The notes: generated by a model not told the origin, from the sequence alone. Shown: positions 1 to 11,575, numbered from the stretch's first letter. The stretch is 32,942 bases of DNA from an uncultured Bacteroidales bacterium (GCA_945828345.1 CALZRA010000013.1:1-32942), one strand, 5' to 3'. Numbers and translations: made by a program.

Positions 1-49
1 CACTGGTCTCCAAAACCAGGTGTCGGGAGTTCGAGCCTCTCTTCCCGTG
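1..49 (+). tRNA. tRNA-Trp (anticodon CCA), 5' part cut off by the window edge
   Basis: The anticodon arm is intact: a 5-bp stem (3-7 with 15-19) around the loop CTCCAAA, with anticodon CCA at 10-12. It is followed by a T arm (25-29 with 37-41, loop TTCGAGC), the 3' strand of the acceptor stem (42-48) and a G discriminator base at 49, as expected for bacterial tRNA-Trp. No CCA end is encoded. The D arm and 5' acceptor strand lie outside the window. A tRNA-Trp gene just ahead of secE-nusG is a common bacterial arrangement. Confidence 0.92.
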
Positions 50-64
50 CTAAATTAAACAAAT

Positions 65-259
65 ATGTTCAAGAAAGTAATTGCATATTGCAAGGATTCA
101 TACGACGAATTATCGCATAGGACCACTTGGCCTACTCGACAGGAGCTGACTCACAGCGCGATTGTTGTGTTAACCGCTTCCATCATCATAGCTCTCGTGG
201 TGTTCCTCATGGATACGGTGTTTGAGTCACTCATGCAACTTATCTACCCCCAAATCTAA
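65..259 (+). CDS. secE: SecE, preprotein translocase subunit
   Basis: SecE is the small membrane subunit that clamps SecY in the SecYEG translocon. This 64-residue protein is the short, single-span form. An amphipathic N-terminal stretch carries the family pattern around TTWPTRQEL (about residues 20-28), followed by one hydrophobic span (about 32-50). The start lies only 15 bases after the tRNA-Trp gene and the stop is 7 bases ahead of nusG, so tRNA-Trp, secE and nusG are probably on one transcript. The gene is less GC-rich than the genes further down. The call rests on length, motif and position and is secure. Confidence 0.95.
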   Translation: MFKKVIAYCKDSYDELSHRTTWPTRQELTHSAIVVLTASIIIALVVFLMDTVFESLMQLIYPQI

Positions 260-266
260 TCTGGTT

Positions 267-809
267 ATGGCACAGGCAGAAATGGCATGGTACGTTTTGC
301 GTGCTATAAGTGGAAAGGAAGGAAAGGTAAAGGAGTACATCGATGCAGAAATTAAGAATGGCCGCCTCGGCGGTCATGTTTCGCAAGTACTCATACCGAC
401 CGAGAAGGTGAAGCAAGTAAAGGGCAACAAACAAGTTGTCAAGGAAAGGCTTTATCTCCCCGGTTATGTTCTTGTGGAGGCACGACTGGTTGGTGAGACC
501 ATTCACGAATTGCGCAACACTCCCAATGTGTTGGGCTTTTTGGGTGGAATGGATAACCCCACTCCTCTCAGGGAGTCGGAGGTGAACCGTATTCTCGGAA
601 AGGTAGATGAACTGGAGGATATTCCTCAGGAAATCGAAATTCCGTTCGTGGTAGGCGAGAATGTCAAGGTAACCGATGGTCCGTTCAGCGGCTTCTCTGG
701 TGTTGTCGAGAAAGTCGATGACGAAAAGAAGAAGGTAACCGTCAACGTCAAAGTTTTCGGTCGCAGCACGGGCTTGGACCTTGGTTTTATGCAGGTAGAA
801 AAGGAGTAA
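267..809 (+). CDS. nusG: NusG, transcription elongation/antitermination factor
   Basis: NusG binds the RNA polymerase clamp through its N-terminal NGN domain and contacts Rho or ribosomal protein S10 through its C-terminal KOW domain. The 180-residue product begins MAQAEMAWYVLRAISGKE, with the W-Y-V-x-R-x-x-S/G-x-E pattern of the NGN domain. It ends with a KOW motif (GENVKVTDGPFSGFSG, about residues 131-146). An in-frame ATG at 222 lies inside secE and would add residues unlike any NusG. The ATG at 267 matches the usual family start, and 282 is a less likely alternative. The gene follows secE closely and precedes the L11-L1 genes, the standard order. Confidence 0.95.
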   Translation: MAQAEMAWYVLRAISGKEGKVKEYIDAEIKNGRLGGHVSQVLIPTEKVKQVKGNKQVVKERLYLPGYVLVEARLVGETIHELRNTPNVLGFLGGMDNPTPLRESEVNRILGKVDELEDIPQEIEIPFVVGENVKVTDGPFSGFSGVVEKVDDEKKKVTVNVKVFGRSTGLDLGFMQVEKE

Positions 810-866
810 GGGGTACTTGTTACATGCTCTCTTCTCCGCGTCATCTTTTCAAATTAAACAAAAACA

Positions 867-1304
867 ATGGCTAAAGAAGTTGCTGGATTAATCAAATTAC
901 AGATTAAGGGCGGCGCTGCGAATCCATCACCTCCTGTTGGTCCTGCCTTGGGTTCCAAGGGTATCAACATTATGGATTTCTGCAAGCAGTTCAACGCCAG
1001 AACTCAGGACAAGGCTGGCAAGGTATTGCCTGTTGTCATTACCTACTACAATGACAAGTCTTTCTCTTTCGTAGTAAAGACCCCTCCTGTAGCAATCCAA
1101 TTGTTGGAAGCAGCCAAAAAGAAGAGCGGCTCTGCTGCGCCTAACCGTAATAAGATTGCCGAGATTACTTGGGATCAGGTGAAGGCTATCGCAGAAGACA
1201 AGATGCCCGACTTGAACTGCTTCACTATTGAGAGTGCCATGCGTTTGGTAGCAGGTACTGCACGAAGCATGGGTATCACAGTTAAGGGCGATTTCCCTGC
1301 ATAA
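867..1304 (+). CDS. rplK: 50S ribosomal protein L11
   Basis: L11 binds the GTPase-associated centre of 23S rRNA and helps elongation factors and the stringent factor RelA work on the ribosome. The 145-residue protein has the N-terminal signature [19 protein letters not shown], with the proline-rich hinge, and the C-terminal rRNA-binding domain ending near [12 protein letters not shown]. The length is typical. The start is preceded by an A-rich run (AAACAAAAACA) rather than a Shine-Dalgarno sequence, as usual in Bacteroidota. The next gene, rplA, starts 21 bases after the stop. Confidence 0.97.
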   Translation: MAKEVAGLIKLQIKGGAANPSPPVGPALGSKGINIMDFCKQFNARTQDKAGKVLPVVITYYNDKSFSFVVKTPPVAIQLLEAAKKKSGSAAPNRNKIAEITWDQVKAIAEDKMPDLNCFTIESAMRLVAGTARSMGITVKGDFPA

Positions 1305-1325
1305 CTTTTAATCTTCAATTGAACA

Positions 1326-2024
1326 ATGAGTAAACTGACAAAAAACCAAAAGTTGGTAGCCGGTAAGATTGAAGCAGGGAAAGCTTATACGTTGAAGGAG
1401 GCTTCCGCACTCGTGAAGGAAATCACGACCACGAAGTTCGATGCTTCCGTAGACATCGACGTACGTTTGGGTGTAGACCCCCGCAAGGCTAACCAGATGG
1501 TCCGCGGCGTTGTTTCGCTGCCTAACGGTACTGGTAAGCAGGTGCGTGTGCTCTGCCTCTGTACGCCCGAAGCTGAAGCTGCTGCCAAGGAGGCAGGTGC
1601 CGACTATGTAGGTCTTGACGAATATATCGACAAGATAAAGGGTGGCTGGACGGATGTGGATGTAATCATCACCATGCCTGCCATCATGGGTAAAATCGGT
1701 GCGCTGGGTCGCGTGCTCGGTCCTCGCGGTCTGATGCCTAACCCCAAGAGCGGCACCGTAACTATGGATGTAGCCAAGGCTATCCGTGAGGTTAAGCAGG
1801 GTAAGATTGACTTCAAGGTTGACAAGACCGGTATCGTTCACACGTCAATCGGCAAAGTTTCCTTTACGCCCGAGCAAATCCTCGGCAATGCAAAGGAATT
1901 CATCGCCACCATCATCAAGCTGAAGCCTGCTGCCGCCAAGGGTACGTATATCAAGAGTATTTATCTTTCCTCTACCATGAGTAAGGGTATCAAAGTTGAT
2001 CCTAAGTCCGTAGAAGAAATCTAA
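1326..2024 (+). CDS. rplA: 50S ribosomal protein L1
   Basis: L1 forms the mobile stalk that moves deacylated tRNA out of the E site. In many bacteria it also represses translation of its own operon. The 232-residue product shows the two-domain L1 pattern, including [18 protein letters not shown] in the central part and [20 protein letters not shown] near the C-terminus. The length is normal. It lies 21 bases after rplK and 13 bases before rplJ, so there is no room for the structured L10 leader known from other bacteria. Any autoregulation here would have to act elsewhere on the transcript. Confidence 0.97.
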   Translation: MSKLTKNQKLVAGKIEAGKAYTLKEASALVKEITTTKFDASVDIDVRLGVDPRKANQMVRGVVSLPNGTGKQVRVLCLCTPEAEAAAKEAGADYVGLDEYIDKIKGGWTDVDVIITMPAIMGKIGALGRVLGPRGLMPNPKSGTVTMDVAKAIREVKQGKIDFKVDKTGIVHTSIGKVSFTPEQILGNAKEFIATIIKLKPAAAKGTYIKSIYLSSTMSKGIKVDPKSVEEI

Positions 2025-2037
2025 ACGAATTTGAATC

Positions 2038-2556
2038 ATGAAGAAGGAAGATAAAGCTATAATCATTGAACAGCTCGGTGAGAAGCTCAAGGAGTTTCCT
2101 CACTTTTACCTGGTTGACGTGACGGGCATGAACGCTCAGGCCACTTCTGACCTGCGTCGCAAGTGCTTCGGCAGCGCCATCAAGATGGTAGTTGTTAAGA
2201 ATACGCTGTTGCAGAAGGCATTCGAAGCTGCCGAAATCGACTATTCTCCGCTCTACGGTTGCTTGAAGGGTACGACGGCAGTTTTCTTCACTCAGGTTGC
2301 CAATGCTCCTGCCAAGCTCATCAAGGAGGTTAGCAAGGACGGCATTCCTGGTCTGAAGGCCGCTTATGCTGAGGAAGGCTTCTATGTAGGTGCCGACCAG
2401 CTGGATGCCCTGTGTGCCATCAAGAGCAAGAACGAGGTTATCGCCGACGTTGTTGCCTTGCTGCAATCGCCTGCCAAGAATGTCATCTCTGCCCTTCAGG
2501 GTGCAGGCCAGACCATTCATGGCGTACTCAAGACTTTGGGCGAACGCCCCGAGTAA
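2038..2556 (+). CDS. rplJ: 50S ribosomal protein L10
   Basis: L10 anchors the L7/L12 dimers to 23S rRNA at the base of the ribosomal stalk. The 172-residue protein starts MKKEDKAIIIEQLGEKLKE and carries the family core (TSDLRRKCF, KMVVVKNTLL, GTTAVFF). It ends with the alanine-containing helix that binds L12 (ALQGAGQTIHGVLKTL). Length and order are standard. The 60-base gap to rplL is A-rich near the L12 start. The start at 2038 comes 13 bases after the L1 stop and matches the normal N-terminus. Confidence 0.97.
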   Translation: MKKEDKAIIIEQLGEKLKEFPHFYLVDVTGMNAQATSDLRRKCFGSAIKMVVVKNTLLQKAFEAAEIDYSPLYGCLKGTTAVFFTQVANAPAKLIKEVSKDGIPGLKAAYAEEGFYVGADQLDALCAIKSKNEVIADVVALLQSPAKNVISALQGAGQTIHGVLKTLGERPE

Positions 2557-2616
2557 CTATCGGAACTATCCGACACTCATTCACATTAAAAGAACAAAAA
2601 CAAATACATTAAAACA

Positions 2617-2991
2617 ATGGCAGATATCAAAGCTATCGCTGAAGAATTGGTAAATTTGACAGTGAAAGAAGTAAACGAGTTGGCAACGATCCTCAAGGAC
2701 GAGTATGGTATTGAACCCGCTGCTGCAGCTGTTGCTGTTGCTGCTGGCCCCGCTGCTGGTGCTCCCGCCGCTGAAGAGAAGACGTCTTTCGACGTAGTTC
2801 TGAAGAGCGCAGGTGCTGCTAAGCTCCAGGTTGTTAAGGCCGTTAAGGAACACTGCGGTCTTGGCCTCAAGGAAGCTAAGGACCTCGTAGACGGCGCTCC
2901 CAGCAAGGTGAAGGAAGGCGTTGCCAAGGAAGAAGCTGAAGCACTCAAGAAGGCTCTCGAAGAGGCTGGTGCTGAAGTAGAACTCGCATAA
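2617..2991 (+). CDS. rplL: 50S ribosomal protein L7/L12
   Basis: L7/L12 forms the flexible stalk that recruits translation GTPases, and is present in several copies per ribosome. The 124-residue protein has the three expected parts: an N-terminal dimerisation helix (about 1-35), an Ala/Gly/Pro-rich hinge (about 36-55), and a C-terminal domain with [19 protein letters not shown] and [15 protein letters not shown], the factor-binding surface. The start follows ATTAAAACA. A strong hairpin with a T-run follows the stop, which would let this stalk gene be expressed at a higher level than rpoBC. Confidence 0.97.
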   Translation: MADIKAIAEELVNLTVKEVNELATILKDEYGIEPAAAAVAVAAGPAAGAPAAEEKTSFDVVLKSAGAAKLQVVKAVKEHCGLGLKEAKDLVDGAPSKVKEGVAKEEAEALKKALEEAGAEVELA

Positions 2992-3012
2992 ATTAGCGCA
3001 TAATATCAATGT

Positions 3013-3050
3013 GGTTATGGATCCTCTGGTAGAGGGTTCATAACCTTTTT
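3013..3050 (+). terminator. Intrinsic terminator/attenuator between rplL and rpoB
   Basis: Positions 3013-3027 pair with 3031-3045 in a 15-bp stem (two G-T wobbles) around a 3-base loop, followed directly by TTTTT (3046-3050). This has the full shape of an intrinsic terminator. It sits 21 bases after the rplL stop and 167 bases ahead of rpoB. Partial read-through would lower rpoBC output relative to the ribosomal proteins. The attenuation role is inference. Confidence 0.85.
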
Positions 3051-3147
3051 GCGTCTAATTGCCTCATGTGCTGGCCTGTGGGGGCTTGAATCCCTCCTGT
3101 GTATGCTTGCGGCTGTTGCTGCGTTACGGGCCTTGCACCAGACTTCG

Positions 3148-3190
3148 CGCCACCCAATCTGTTGGGACTGGCGTATCATTTCTCTTTTTT
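3148..3190 (+). promoter_or_regulatory. Second hairpin in the rpoB leader
   Basis: CGCCA (3148-3152) pairs with TGGCG (3169-3173), and CCCAA (3153-3157) pairs with TTGGG (3162-3166). The loop is TCTG and there is a 2-base bulge. A T6 run lies 11 bases further on (3185-3190), which is too far for a standard terminator. I see no clear TAnnTTTG promoter box in 2992-3216 (the closest is TATGCTTG at about 3102-3109, with no matching upstream box). The hairpin may be a leader structure, a processing site or chance. Confidence 0.45.
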
Positions 3191-3216
3191 AATCCATTAC
3201 CAATCCATCTCTTCGA

Positions 3217-6200
3217 ATGTCTTCCAGAGTAATTAACCAACGCGTTAACTTTGCCTCCGTCAAGAATCCGATGCCTTATCCCGATTTCTTGGACGTGCAG
3301 TTAAAGTCATTCCGCGACTTTCTTCAATTGGACACCCCGAGCGAATTGCGTAAGAACGACGGCCTGTACAAAGTCTTTGCTGAGAACTTCCCCATTGCGG
3401 ACACTCGCAATAACTTCGTGCTGGAGTTCATTGACTACTATATCGATGAACCTCGTTACACCATTCAGGAGTGTCTGGAACGCGGTTTGACTTACAGTGT
3501 GCCCCTCAAGGCCAAACTCAAGCTTTATTGTACCGACCCTGACCACGAGGATTTTGACACGGTGGTTCAGGATGTCTTTCTGGGGGCCATTCCTTATATG
3601 TCTGACAACGGCACCTTCATCATCAACGGTGCCGAACGTGTGGTAGTGTCACAGCTTCACCGTTCTCCGGGCGTCTTCTTCGGATCGAGCATCCATGCCA
3701 ACGGCACGCAGCTCTATTCGGCCCGCATCATTCCCTTCAAGGGTTCGTGGATAGAGTTTGCCACCGACATCAACAACGTGATGTATGCCTACATCGACCG
3801 CAAGAAGAAGCTGCCCGTCACGACCCTGCTCCGTGCCATCGGCTTCGAGACCGACAAGGACATTCTGCAGATATTCAATCTGGCAGAAGAGGTGAAGGTG
3901 AACAAGACAAACCTGAAGAAGGCGATTGGCCGCAAGCTTGCAGCCCGTGTGCTGAAGAGCTGGGTTGAAGACTTTGTAGACGAGGACACCGGCGAAGTGG
4001 TTTCGATTGAGCGTAATGAAGTGGTGCTCGACCGTGAAACCGTGCTCGACGCCGAACATATTGACGACATCCTCGAATCGGGTGCACAGAGCATTCTGGT
4101 GCATCAGGAAGAGGCTTCGGCTTCAGATTACTCCATCATCTTCAACACCTTGCAGAAGGACCCCTCCAACTCAGAGAAGGAGGCTGTGCTCTACATCTAC
4201 CGCCAGCTGCGTAATGCCGACCCAGCCGACGATGCTTCGGCACGCGAGGTCATCAACAACCTGTTCTTCTCGGAGAAGCGTTATGACCTGGGCGAAGTGG
4301 GCCGCTACCGCATCAACAAGAAGCTGAACCTGAGCACCGACATGGATGTGCGTGTGCTCACCCGCGAGGACATTATCGAAATTATCAAGTATCTGGTTGA
4401 GCTGATCAACTCGAAGGCTTCGGTCGATGACATCGACCACTTGAGCAACCGCCGCGTTCGTACGGTGGGTGAACAGTTGAGCAACCAGTTCGCTATAGGT
4501 CTGGCCCGCATGAGCCGCACTATCCGTGAGCGCATGAATGTGCGTGACAACGAAGTGTTCACGCCGACCGACCTCATCAATGCCAAGACCATATCGAGTG
4601 TCATCAACTCGTTCTTCGGCACGAACGCGCTGTCACAGTTTATGGACCAGACCAACCCGCTGGCCGAGGTGACGCACAAGCGTCGTTTGTCAGCCCTTGG
4701 CCCTGGCGGTCTGTCTCGTGAGCGTGCCGGTTTCGAGGTGCGCGACGTACACTACACACACTATGGCCGCCTGTGTCCTATCGAGTCGCCTGAAGGCCCG
4801 AACATCGGTCTGATCTCCTCGCTTTGCGTATATGCCAAGATTGATGAGCTTGGCTTCATCGAAACACCTTACCGCAAGGTGGAGAACTCGATGGTGAACC
4901 TGAACAATGAGGACGTGATATTCCTGTCGGCCGAGGAAGAGGAGGGCAAGATTATCGGACAGGGCAATGCCCCCTTGAACGATGACGGTTCCTTCATCCG
5001 CGACAAGGTAAAGTGCCGTCAGGATGCCGATTACCCTGTGGTTCCGCCTTCGCAGGTAGAGCTTATCGACGTGGCACCGCAGCAGATTGCTTCAATCGCT
5101 GCCTCGCTCATTCCCTTCTTGGAACACGATGATGCCCACCGTGCGTTGATGGGTTCGAACATGATGCGCCAGGCAGTTCCCCTTATCCGCAGTGAGGCAC
5201 CGATTGTCGGTACCGGCATCGAAAAGCAGGTGTGCGAAGATTCGCGTACCATGATTACTGCCGAAGGCGACGGTCTGATAGAATATGTGGACGCTACCAA
5301 GATTCGCATTGCCTACGACCGCACCGAGGACGAAGAGTTCGTAAGCTTCGACTCGAATGTGAAGGAGTATGACATACCCAAGTTCCGTCGCACGAACCAG
5401 AACATGACCATCGACCTGCGTCCTATCTGTGAGAAGGGCCAGCGTGTGAAGGCAGGTGACATCCTGACCGAGGGTTATGCTACTGAGAACGGTGAGTTGG
5501 CACTGGGCCGCAACCTGCTCGTGGCCTACATGCCCTGGAAGGGCTACAACTACGAGGATGCCATTGTACTGAACGAACGCATGGTGCGTGAGGACATTCT
5601 TACCTCAGTGCATGTCGATGAGTTCTCGCTCGAAGTGCGCGAAACCAAGCGCGGTATGGAGGAGTTTACCAACGACATCCCCAACGTGAGCGAAGATGCC
5701 ACCAAGGATCTGGACGAGACCGGTATTATCCGCATCGGGGCCCGTGTGGCTCCCGGCGACATCCTGATTGGTAAGATTACGCCGAAGGGTGAAAGTGACC
5801 CGACTCCTGAGGAGAAGCTGCTGCGCGCTATCTTCGGCGACAAGGCAGGCGACGTAAAGGACGCTTCGCTCAAGGCCAATCCTTCGCTGGCCGGCGTGAT
5901 TATCAACAAGCGGCTCTTCGCCCGTGTGCAGAAGACGCGCAGTTCGAAGGCCGCCGACAAGGTTGTGCTCCAGAAGCTCGATGAGGAATTTGCCAAGGAA
6001 GTGGGTGAGCTGAAGTCTGTCATGATTGACAAGCTCCTTACGCTGGTAGGCGAAATGAAGTCGATGGGCGTAAAGGACAACATCGGTTCCGAAATCATTG
6101 CCAAGGGCACCAAGTTCAGCAAGTCGCTGCTCAACACGGTAGACTTCACGGCTATCGAACTCCACGCCTGGACCGAAGACGAACATGCCAACAAGCTGAT

Positions 6201-7029
6201 TCGCCAGCTGGTCATCAACTATCTGAAGAAACACAATCAGCTGGATGCCGCCTTGAAGCGCAAGAAGTTCGCCATCACTATTGGTGACGACCTGCCCTCG
6301 GGCATCATTCAGCAGGCCAAGGTTTATGTGGCCAAGAAACGTAAAATCGGCGTAGGCGACAAAATGGCCGGTCGTCACGGTAACAAGGGTATCGTATCGA
6401 AGATTGTACGTCAGGAGGATATGCCCTTCCTGGCCGACGGTACGCCTGTCGACATCGTGCTGAACCCGCTGGGTGTGCCTTCGCGTATGAACCTGGGCCA
6501 GATATTCGAGGCCGTGCTCGGCTATGCCGGCCGCAAGCTGGGCGTGAAGTTTGCCACTCCCATCTTTGACGGTGCCAAGCTCGACGACCTCTGTGAGTGG
6601 ACCGACAAGGCCGGCCTGCCCCGTTACTGCTCTACGCAGCTCTATGACGGCGGCACGGGTGAGCCTTTCGACCAGAAGGCCACGGTGGGTGTAACCTACA
6701 TGCTGAAGCTCGGCCACATGGTCGAGGACAAGATGCACGCACGTTCCATTGGTCCGTACTCGCTCATCACGCAGCAGCCTTTGGGCGGTAAGGCCCAGTT
6801 CGGTGGACAGCGTTTTGGTGAAATGGAAGTTTGGGCTATCGAGGCATTCGGTGCTTCGCATGTGCTTCAGGAAATCCTCACCATCAAGTCGGACGATGTT
6901 ACAGGACGTGCCAAAGCATACGAAGCCATTGTCAAGGGTGATCCCATGCCTACGCCGGGAATCCCTGAGTCGCTCAACGTATTGCTTCATGAACTCCGGG
7001 GCTTGGGCTTGAGCGTTTCGCTCGACTAA
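3217..7029 (+). CDS. rpoB: RNA polymerase beta subunit
   Basis: RpoB is the 1270-residue beta subunit of RNA polymerase; with beta' it forms the active-site cleft. The rifampicin-binding region is clear at about residues 470-500 ([20 protein letters not shown]). D477, H487 and S492, equivalent to E. coli D516, H526 and S531, are the sensitive-type residues. The active-site motif [12 protein letters not shown] carries K1049 and K1057, matching E. coli K1065 and K1073. The C-terminus ([20 protein letters not shown]) is intact. The gene is GC-rich with C/G-ending codons, more so than the ribosomal protein genes before it. rpoC follows after 100 bases. Confidence 0.98.
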   Translation: MSSRVINQRVNFASVKNPMPYPDFLDVQLKSFRDFLQLDTPSELRKNDGLYKVFAENFPIADTRNNFVLEFIDYYIDEPRYTIQECLERGLTYSVPLKAKLKLYCTDPDHEDFDTVVQDVFLGAIPYMSDNGTFIINGAERVVVSQLHRSPGVFFGSSIHANGTQLYSARIIPFKGSWIEFATDINNVMYAYIDRKKKLPVTTLLRAIGFETDKDILQIFNLAEEVKVNKTNLKKAIGRKLAARVLKSWVEDFVDEDTGEVVSIERNEVVLDRETVLDAEHIDDILESGAQSILVHQEEASASDYSIIFNTLQKDPSNSEKEAVLYIYRQLRNADPADDASAREVINNLFFSEKRYDLGEVGRYRINKKLNLSTDMDVRVLTREDIIEIIKYLVELINSKASVDDIDHLSNRRVRTVGEQLSNQFAIGLARMSRTIRERMNVRDNEVFTPTDLINAKTISSVINSFFGTNALSQFMDQTNPLAEVTHKRRLSALGPGGLSRERAGFEVRDVHYTHYGRLCPIESPEGPNIGLISSLCVYAKIDELGFIETPYRKVENSMVNLNNEDVIFLSAEEEEGKIIGQGNAPLNDDGSFIRDKVKCRQDADYPVVPPSQVELIDVAPQQIASIAASLIPFLEHDDAHRALMGSNMMRQAVPLIRSEAPIVGTGIEKQVCEDSRTMITAEGDGLIEYVDATKIRIAYDRTEDEEFVSFDSNVKEYDIPKFRRTNQNMTIDLRPICEKGQRVKAGDILTEGYATENGELALGRNLLVAYMPWKGYNYEDAIVLNERMVREDILTSVHVDEFSLEVRETKRGMEEFTNDIPNVSEDATKDLDETGIIRIGARVAPGDILIGKITPKGESDPTPEEKLLRAIFGDKAGDVKDASLKANPSLAGVIINKRLFARVQKTRSSKAADKVVLQKLDEEFAKEVGELKSVMIDKLLTLVGEMKSMGVKDNIGSEIIAKGTKFSKSLLNTVDFTAIELHAWTEDEHANKLIRQLVINYLKKHNQLDAALKRKKFAITIGDDLPSGIIQQAKVYVAKKRKIGVGDKMAGRHGNKGIVSKIVRQEDMPFLADGTPVDIVLNPLGVPSRMNLGQIFEAVLGYAGRKLGVKFATPIFDGAKLDDLCEWTDKAGLPRYCSTQLYDGGTGEPFDQKATVGVTYMLKLGHMVEDKMHARSIGPYSLITQQPLGGKAQFGGQRFGEMEVWAIEAFGASHVLQEILTIKSDDVTGRAKAYEAIVKGDPMPTPGIPESLNVLLHELRGLGLSVSLD

Positions 7030-7053
7030 AGCCTGTTTATACTTGCAAGCCCA

Positions 7054-7078
7054 GGCGGCGGTCCTGAAACCCGCTGCC
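7054..7078 (+). other. Small hairpin between rpoB and rpoC
   Basis: GGCGGCGG (7054-7061) pairs with CCGCTGCC (7071-7078), one G-T wobble, around a 9-base loop. No T-run follows, so it is not an intrinsic terminator. It could be an RNA processing or stability element, or chance in GC-rich DNA. Confidence 0.35.
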
Positions 7079-7129
7079 AAGGCCGGCAAGCATGACCAAA
7101 ACATCCACTCTCAATCAAATCTTTAGAAA

Positions 7130-10100
7130 ATGGCATTTAAAAGAGATAATAAGGTAAAGAGTAACTTTACGAAGATTACCATTGGTTTGGCTTCGCCCGA
7201 AGAAATCAAGGCAAATTCGTATGGTGAGGTTTTGAAGCCCGAAACCATCAACTACCGCACCTACAAGCCCGAGCGCGACGGCTTGTTCTGCGAGCGCATT
7301 TTCGGTCCGAGCAAGGACTACGAGTGCCATTGCGGCAAGTACAAGCGTATTCGCTACAAAGGCATTGTGTGCGACCGTTGCGGTGTAGAAGTTACCGAGA
7401 AGAAGGTGCGTCGCGAGCGTGCCGGCCATATCCAGCTGGTTGTTCCTGTGGCACACATCTGGTATTTCCGTTCGCTTCCCAACAAAATGGGCTACTTGCT
7501 GGGCATTCCCACCAAGAAGCTCGACTCCATTATATATTATGAGCGTTACGTGGTTATCCAGCCCGGTGTGCTGGCTGACGACGTGGCTGAACTCGACCTG
7601 CTCACCGAAGACGAGTACCTCGACCTGCTGAAGAAGCTCCCCAAGGAGAACCAATATCTGGAGGACAGCGACCCCAACAAGTTCATCGCCAAGATGGGTG
7701 CCGAGGCCATCTACGACCTGCTCACCCGCATTGACCTCGACAGCCTCTCCTACGAGTTGCGCGACCGCGCCAACTCCGACTCTTCGATGCAGCGCAAGAA
7801 CGAGGCATTGAAGCGCTTGCAGGTCGTCGAATCGTTCCGCACGAGCCGTGACCGCAACAAGCCCGAATGGATGATCATGAAGATCATTCCCGTCACGCCG
7901 CCCGACTTGCGTCCGCTCGTACCCCTCGACGGTGGCCGCTTTGCCACTTCCGACCTCAACGATCTTTACCGCCGTGTGCTCATCCGCAACAACCGCCTGA
8001 AGCGACTGCTCGAAATCAAGGCACCCGAAGTCATCCTGCGCAACGAAAAGCGTATGTTGCAGGAAGCTGTCGACAGTCTGTTCGACAACTCCCGCAAGAG
8101 TTCGGCAGTGAAGAGCGACAGCAACCGTCCGCTCAAGTCACTTTCAGACTCTCTCAAGGGTAAGCAGGGCCGTTTCCGCCAGAACCTTCTCGGTAAGCGT
8201 GTTGACTACTCAGCCCGTTCGGTGATTGTCGTAGGTCCTGAGCTGAAGATGGGTGAATGCGGTCTGCCCAAGCTCATGGCCGCCGAGCTTTACAAGCCCT
8301 TCATCATCCGCAAGCTCATCGAGCGCGGCATCGTGAAGACCGTGAAGAGTGCCAAGAAGATTGTTGATCGCCGCGAGTCAATCATCTGGGACATTCTCGA
8401 ACACGTCATGAAGGGCCACCCCGTGCTGCTCAACCGTGCACCTACCCTCCACCGTCTCGGTATTCAGGCATTCCAGCCCAAGATGATTGAAGGCAAGGCT
8501 ATCCAGCTCCACCCGCTGGCCTGTACGGCATTCAACGCCGACTTCGACGGTGACCAGATGGCCGTACACCTCCCCTTGAGCAATGAAGCTATCCTTGAAG
8601 CCCAGATGTTGATGCTGCAAAGCCACAACATCCTCAATCCTGCCAACGGTGCGCCGATTACCGTGCCTTCGCAGGACATGGTGCTGGGCTTGTACTATAT
8701 CACCAAGCTCCGTCCCGGTGCCAAGGGTTCGGGCCTCACCTTCTACGGTCCCGAAGAAGCACTCATCGCCTTCAACGAGCGCCGTGTTGACGTACATGCT
8801 CCGGTAAAGGTCATGGTCGATGACCTCGACGAGCGCGGTTGCCGCATCAAGCACATTGTCGAGACTTCAGTGGGTCGCGTCATTGTCAACGAAATCATCC
8901 CCGTGGAGTGCGGCTTCATCAACACCGTCATTTCGAAGAAGTCTCTGCGCGATGTCATCACCCTCGTCATCAAGACCGTCGGTATGGCCCGTGCCTGCGA
9001 GTTCCTCGACGGCATCAAGAACCTGGGCTACCGCAAGGCATACGAAGGCGGCCTCTCCTTCAACCTCGATGATATCATCATCCCGAAGGAAAAGGTTGAC
9101 ATCGTGCAGCGCGGTAACGAGGAAATCGACCAGATTACGATGAACTACAACATGGGTTTCATCACCGACAACGAGCGTTATAACCAGGTTATCGACACGT
9201 GGACTCACGTGAACACCGACCTGAAGAAGACCCTCATGAAGCAGATGACCGAAGCCGACCAGGGCTTCAATGCTGTGTTCATGATGCTCGACTCCGGTGC
9301 CCGTGGTTCGGCCGACCAGATTGCCCAGTTGGCTGGTATGCGTGGTCTGATGGCCAAGCCGCAGAAGGCCGGTGCAGAAGGCGCGCAGATTATCGAAAAC
9401 CCGATTCTCTCGAACTTCAAGGAAGGCATGTCGGTGCTTGAGTACTTTATCTCCACCCACGGTGCCCGTAAGGGTCTGGCCGATACCGCCTTGAAGACTG
9501 CCGACGCAGGTTACCTGACCCGCCGTCTGGTTGACGTTTCCCACGACGTGATTATCACCGAAGAAGACTGCGGCACCCTCCGCGGTTTGGTATGCACCGC
9601 CTTGAAGGACGGCGATGAAATCATTTCCTCGCTCGGCGAGCGCATCTTGGGCCGTGTGTCGGTTCACGACATCATTCATCCCACAACGGGCAAGCTCATC
9701 GTTGCCTCGGGTGAGGAAATCACCGAGGCCGTAGCGGCCGAAATCGAGGCATCGCCTATCGAAAGCGTCGAAATCCGTTCGGTGCTCACCTGCGAGAGCA
9801 AGCACGGCGTATGTATGAAGTGTTACGGTCGCAATCTGGCCACCAGCCGCATGGTGCAGAAGGGCGAGGCTGTCGGTGTGATCGCAGCCCAGTCCATTGG
9901 CGAGCCGGGTACACAGCTTACCCTCCGTACGTTCCACGCCGGTGGTATAGCCTCGAATGCCGCAGCCAACGCTACCATCGTGGCCAAGACAGACTGCCGC
10001 GTAGAGTTTGAAGAACTCCGTACGGTCGATGTCACCACCGAGGACGGCAACGAAGGCAAGGTTGTCGTAGGCCGTCTGGCCGAAGTGCGCTTTGTCGATG

Positions 10101-11401
10101 AGAACACCGGCATCGTACTCTCCAACCAGAATGTGCCCTACGGTTCACAGCTCTTTGTAAACGACGGCGACAAGGTTGAGAAGGGCACGGTCATTGCCAA
10201 GTGGGACCCCTTCAACGCGGTTATCGTCACCGAGAACGCCGGTACCATTCAGTTCGAGAACGTTACCGAGGGTGTCAGCTACCGTGTCGAAGAAGACGAA
10301 GCTACCGGTCTGCGTGAGCGCATCGTCATCGAGTCGAAGGACAAGACCCACGTGCCTACCGCACACATTGTGGGCGACGACGGCGAAGTGATCCGCACCT
10401 ACAGCTTCCCCATCAACGGTCACATCGTGGTCGAAGACGGCCAGAAGCTCAATGCCGGTGATGTGCTCGTCAAGATTCCCCGCGTAGTCGGCAAGGCTGG
10501 TGACATCACCGGTGGTCTGCCCCGTGTTACCGAGCTTTTCGAAGCACGCAACCCGAGCAACCCCGCTGTGGTCAGCGAAATCGACGGCGAAATCACCATG
10601 GGCAACGTGAAGCGCGGTCATCGCGAAATCATCGTGACCTCCAAGCTGGGCGAGGTGAAGAAGTACCTCGTGCCCTTGGCCAAGCAGATTCTGGTACAGG
10701 AGAACGACTACGTGCGTGCCGGAACGCCGCTTTCCGACGGCTCTATCACGCCGGGCGACATCCTGGCCATCAAGGGCCCCACGGCCGTACAGGAGTACAT
10801 CGTCAACGAGGTGCAGGACGTATACCGTCTGCAGGGTGTGAAGATCAACGACAAGCACTTCGAAGTCATCGTGCGTCAGATGATGCGCAAGGTCCAGATC
10901 AACGAACCCGGCGACACCCGCTTCCTCGAACAGCAGATTGTCGACAAGCTCGACTTCGCCGAAGAGAACGACCGCATCTGGGGCAAGAAGGTGGTGGTTG
11001 ATGCCGGCGACAGCGAAACCATGAAGAAGGGTATGATTGTCACGGCCCGCAAGCTCCGCGACGAGAACTCGCAGCTCAAGCGCCGCGACCTCAAGCTCGT
11101 CAAGGTGCGCGATGCCATGGCAGCCACCTCTACCCAGATTCTGCAGGGTATCACCCGCGCCGCACTCCAGACCAAGAGCTTCATGTCTGCTGCATCCTTC
11201 CAGGAAACTACCAAGGTGCTCAACGAGGCCGCTATCTCCGGCAAGACCGACCACCTCGAAGGCATGAAGGAGAACGTTATCTGTGGACACCTCATCCCGG
11301 CTGGTACCGGCTTGCGTGAGTTCAGCCGCATCGTGGTTGCCGACAAGGAAGAGTACGAGAAGGCACAGGCCGCCCGCATGCAGCAGCCCGAAACCATCTA
11401 A
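7130..11401 (+). CDS. rpoC: RNA polymerase beta' subunit
   Basis: RpoC is the 1423-residue beta' subunit and carries the catalytic magnesium site. The invariant NADFDGD lies at residues 469-475, with D471, D473 and D475 as metal ligands. The first zinc site is formed by C66, C68, C81 and C84. A second cysteine cluster ([11 protein letters not shown]) lies near residue 890. The trigger-loop and bridge-helix region ([19 protein letters not shown]) and the C-terminal domain ([25 protein letters not shown]) are intact. The gene runs in one frame and ends 67 bases before a strong terminator, which closes the operon. Confidence 0.98.
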   Translation: MAFKRDNKVKSNFTKITIGLASPEEIKANSYGEVLKPETINYRTYKPERDGLFCERIFGPSKDYECHCGKYKRIRYKGIVCDRCGVEVTEKKVRRERAGHIQLVVPVAHIWYFRSLPNKMGYLLGIPTKKLDSIIYYERYVVIQPGVLADDVAELDLLTEDEYLDLLKKLPKENQYLEDSDPNKFIAKMGAEAIYDLLTRIDLDSLSYELRDRANSDSSMQRKNEALKRLQVVESFRTSRDRNKPEWMIMKIIPVTPPDLRPLVPLDGGRFATSDLNDLYRRVLIRNNRLKRLLEIKAPEVILRNEKRMLQEAVDSLFDNSRKSSAVKSDSNRPLKSLSDSLKGKQGRFRQNLLGKRVDYSARSVIVVGPELKMGECGLPKLMAAELYKPFIIRKLIERGIVKTVKSAKKIVDRRESIIWDILEHVMKGHPVLLNRAPTLHRLGIQAFQPKMIEGKAIQLHPLACTAFNADFDGDQMAVHLPLSNEAILEAQMLMLQSHNILNPANGAPITVPSQDMVLGLYYITKLRPGAKGSGLTFYGPEEALIAFNERRVDVHAPVKVMVDDLDERGCRIKHIVETSVGRVIVNEIIPVECGFINTVISKKSLRDVITLVIKTVGMARACEFLDGIKNLGYRKAYEGGLSFNLDDIIIPKEKVDIVQRGNEEIDQITMNYNMGFITDNERYNQVIDTWTHVNTDLKKTLMKQMTEADQGFNAVFMMLDSGARGSADQIAQLAGMRGLMAKPQKAGAEGAQIIENPILSNFKEGMSVLEYFISTHGARKGLADTALKTADAGYLTRRLVDVSHDVIITEEDCGTLRGLVCTALKDGDEIISSLGERILGRVSVHDIIHPTTGKLIVASGEEITEAVAAEIEASPIESVEIRSVLTCESKHGVCMKCYGRNLATSRMVQKGEAVGVIAAQSIGEPGTQLTLRTFHAGGIASNAAANATIVAKTDCRVEFEELRTVDVTTEDGNEGKVVVGRLAEVRFVDENTGIVLSNQNVPYGSQLFVNDGDKVEKGTVIAKWDPFNAVIVTENAGTIQFENVTEGVSYRVEEDEATGLRERIVIESKDKTHVPTAHIVGDDGEVIRTYSFPINGHIVVEDGQKLNAGDVLVKIPRVVGKAGDITGGLPRVTELFEARNPSNPAVVSEIDGEITMGNVKRGHREIIVTSKLGEVKKYLVPLAKQILVQENDYVRAGTPLSDGSITPGDILAIKGPTAVQEYIVNEVQDVYRLQGVKINDKHFEVIVRQMMRKVQINEPGDTRFLEQQIVDKLDFAEENDRIWGKKVVVDAGDSETMKKGMIVTARKLRDENSQLKRRDLKLVKVRDAMAATSTQILQGITRAALQTKSFMSAASFQETTKVLNEAAISGKTDHLEGMKENVICGHLIPAGTGLREFSRIVVADKEEYEKAQAARMQQPETI

Positions 11402-11468
11402 GCATTCCGAAGCCCGGCTTTGGGGCGCGTATCGGAAGGATGCGCCTACCGGGACAAGACCTTATTTC

Positions 11469-11512
11469 ATCCCGTTCCGTTCAGTGTTCAGCTGAACGGA
11501 ACGGGATTTTTT
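11469..11512 (+). terminator. Intrinsic terminator after rpoC
   Basis: A perfect 16-bp stem (11469-11484 with 11492-11507) encloses a 7-base loop and is followed by a further TTTTT (11508-11512). It is the end of the secE-rpoC operon. The rest of the gap 11402-11716 holds only the promoter and leader of the next gene. Confidence 0.92.
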
Positions 11513-11575
11513 GTGCACATCGTCTCCCGAAACCTTGTTTTGCCTTGAAGGTGAAGGAAGTAAGAAGGTGAAAAG

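Noticed and set aside
5605-7104. Long minus-strand open frame (499 codons) opposite rpoB
   Set aside because: It is antisense to highly conserved rpoB coding sequence and arises from its codon bias; no recognisable protein.
8867-11290. Long minus-strand open frames opposite rpoC
   Set aside because: They are antisense shadows of rpoC with no family resemblance.
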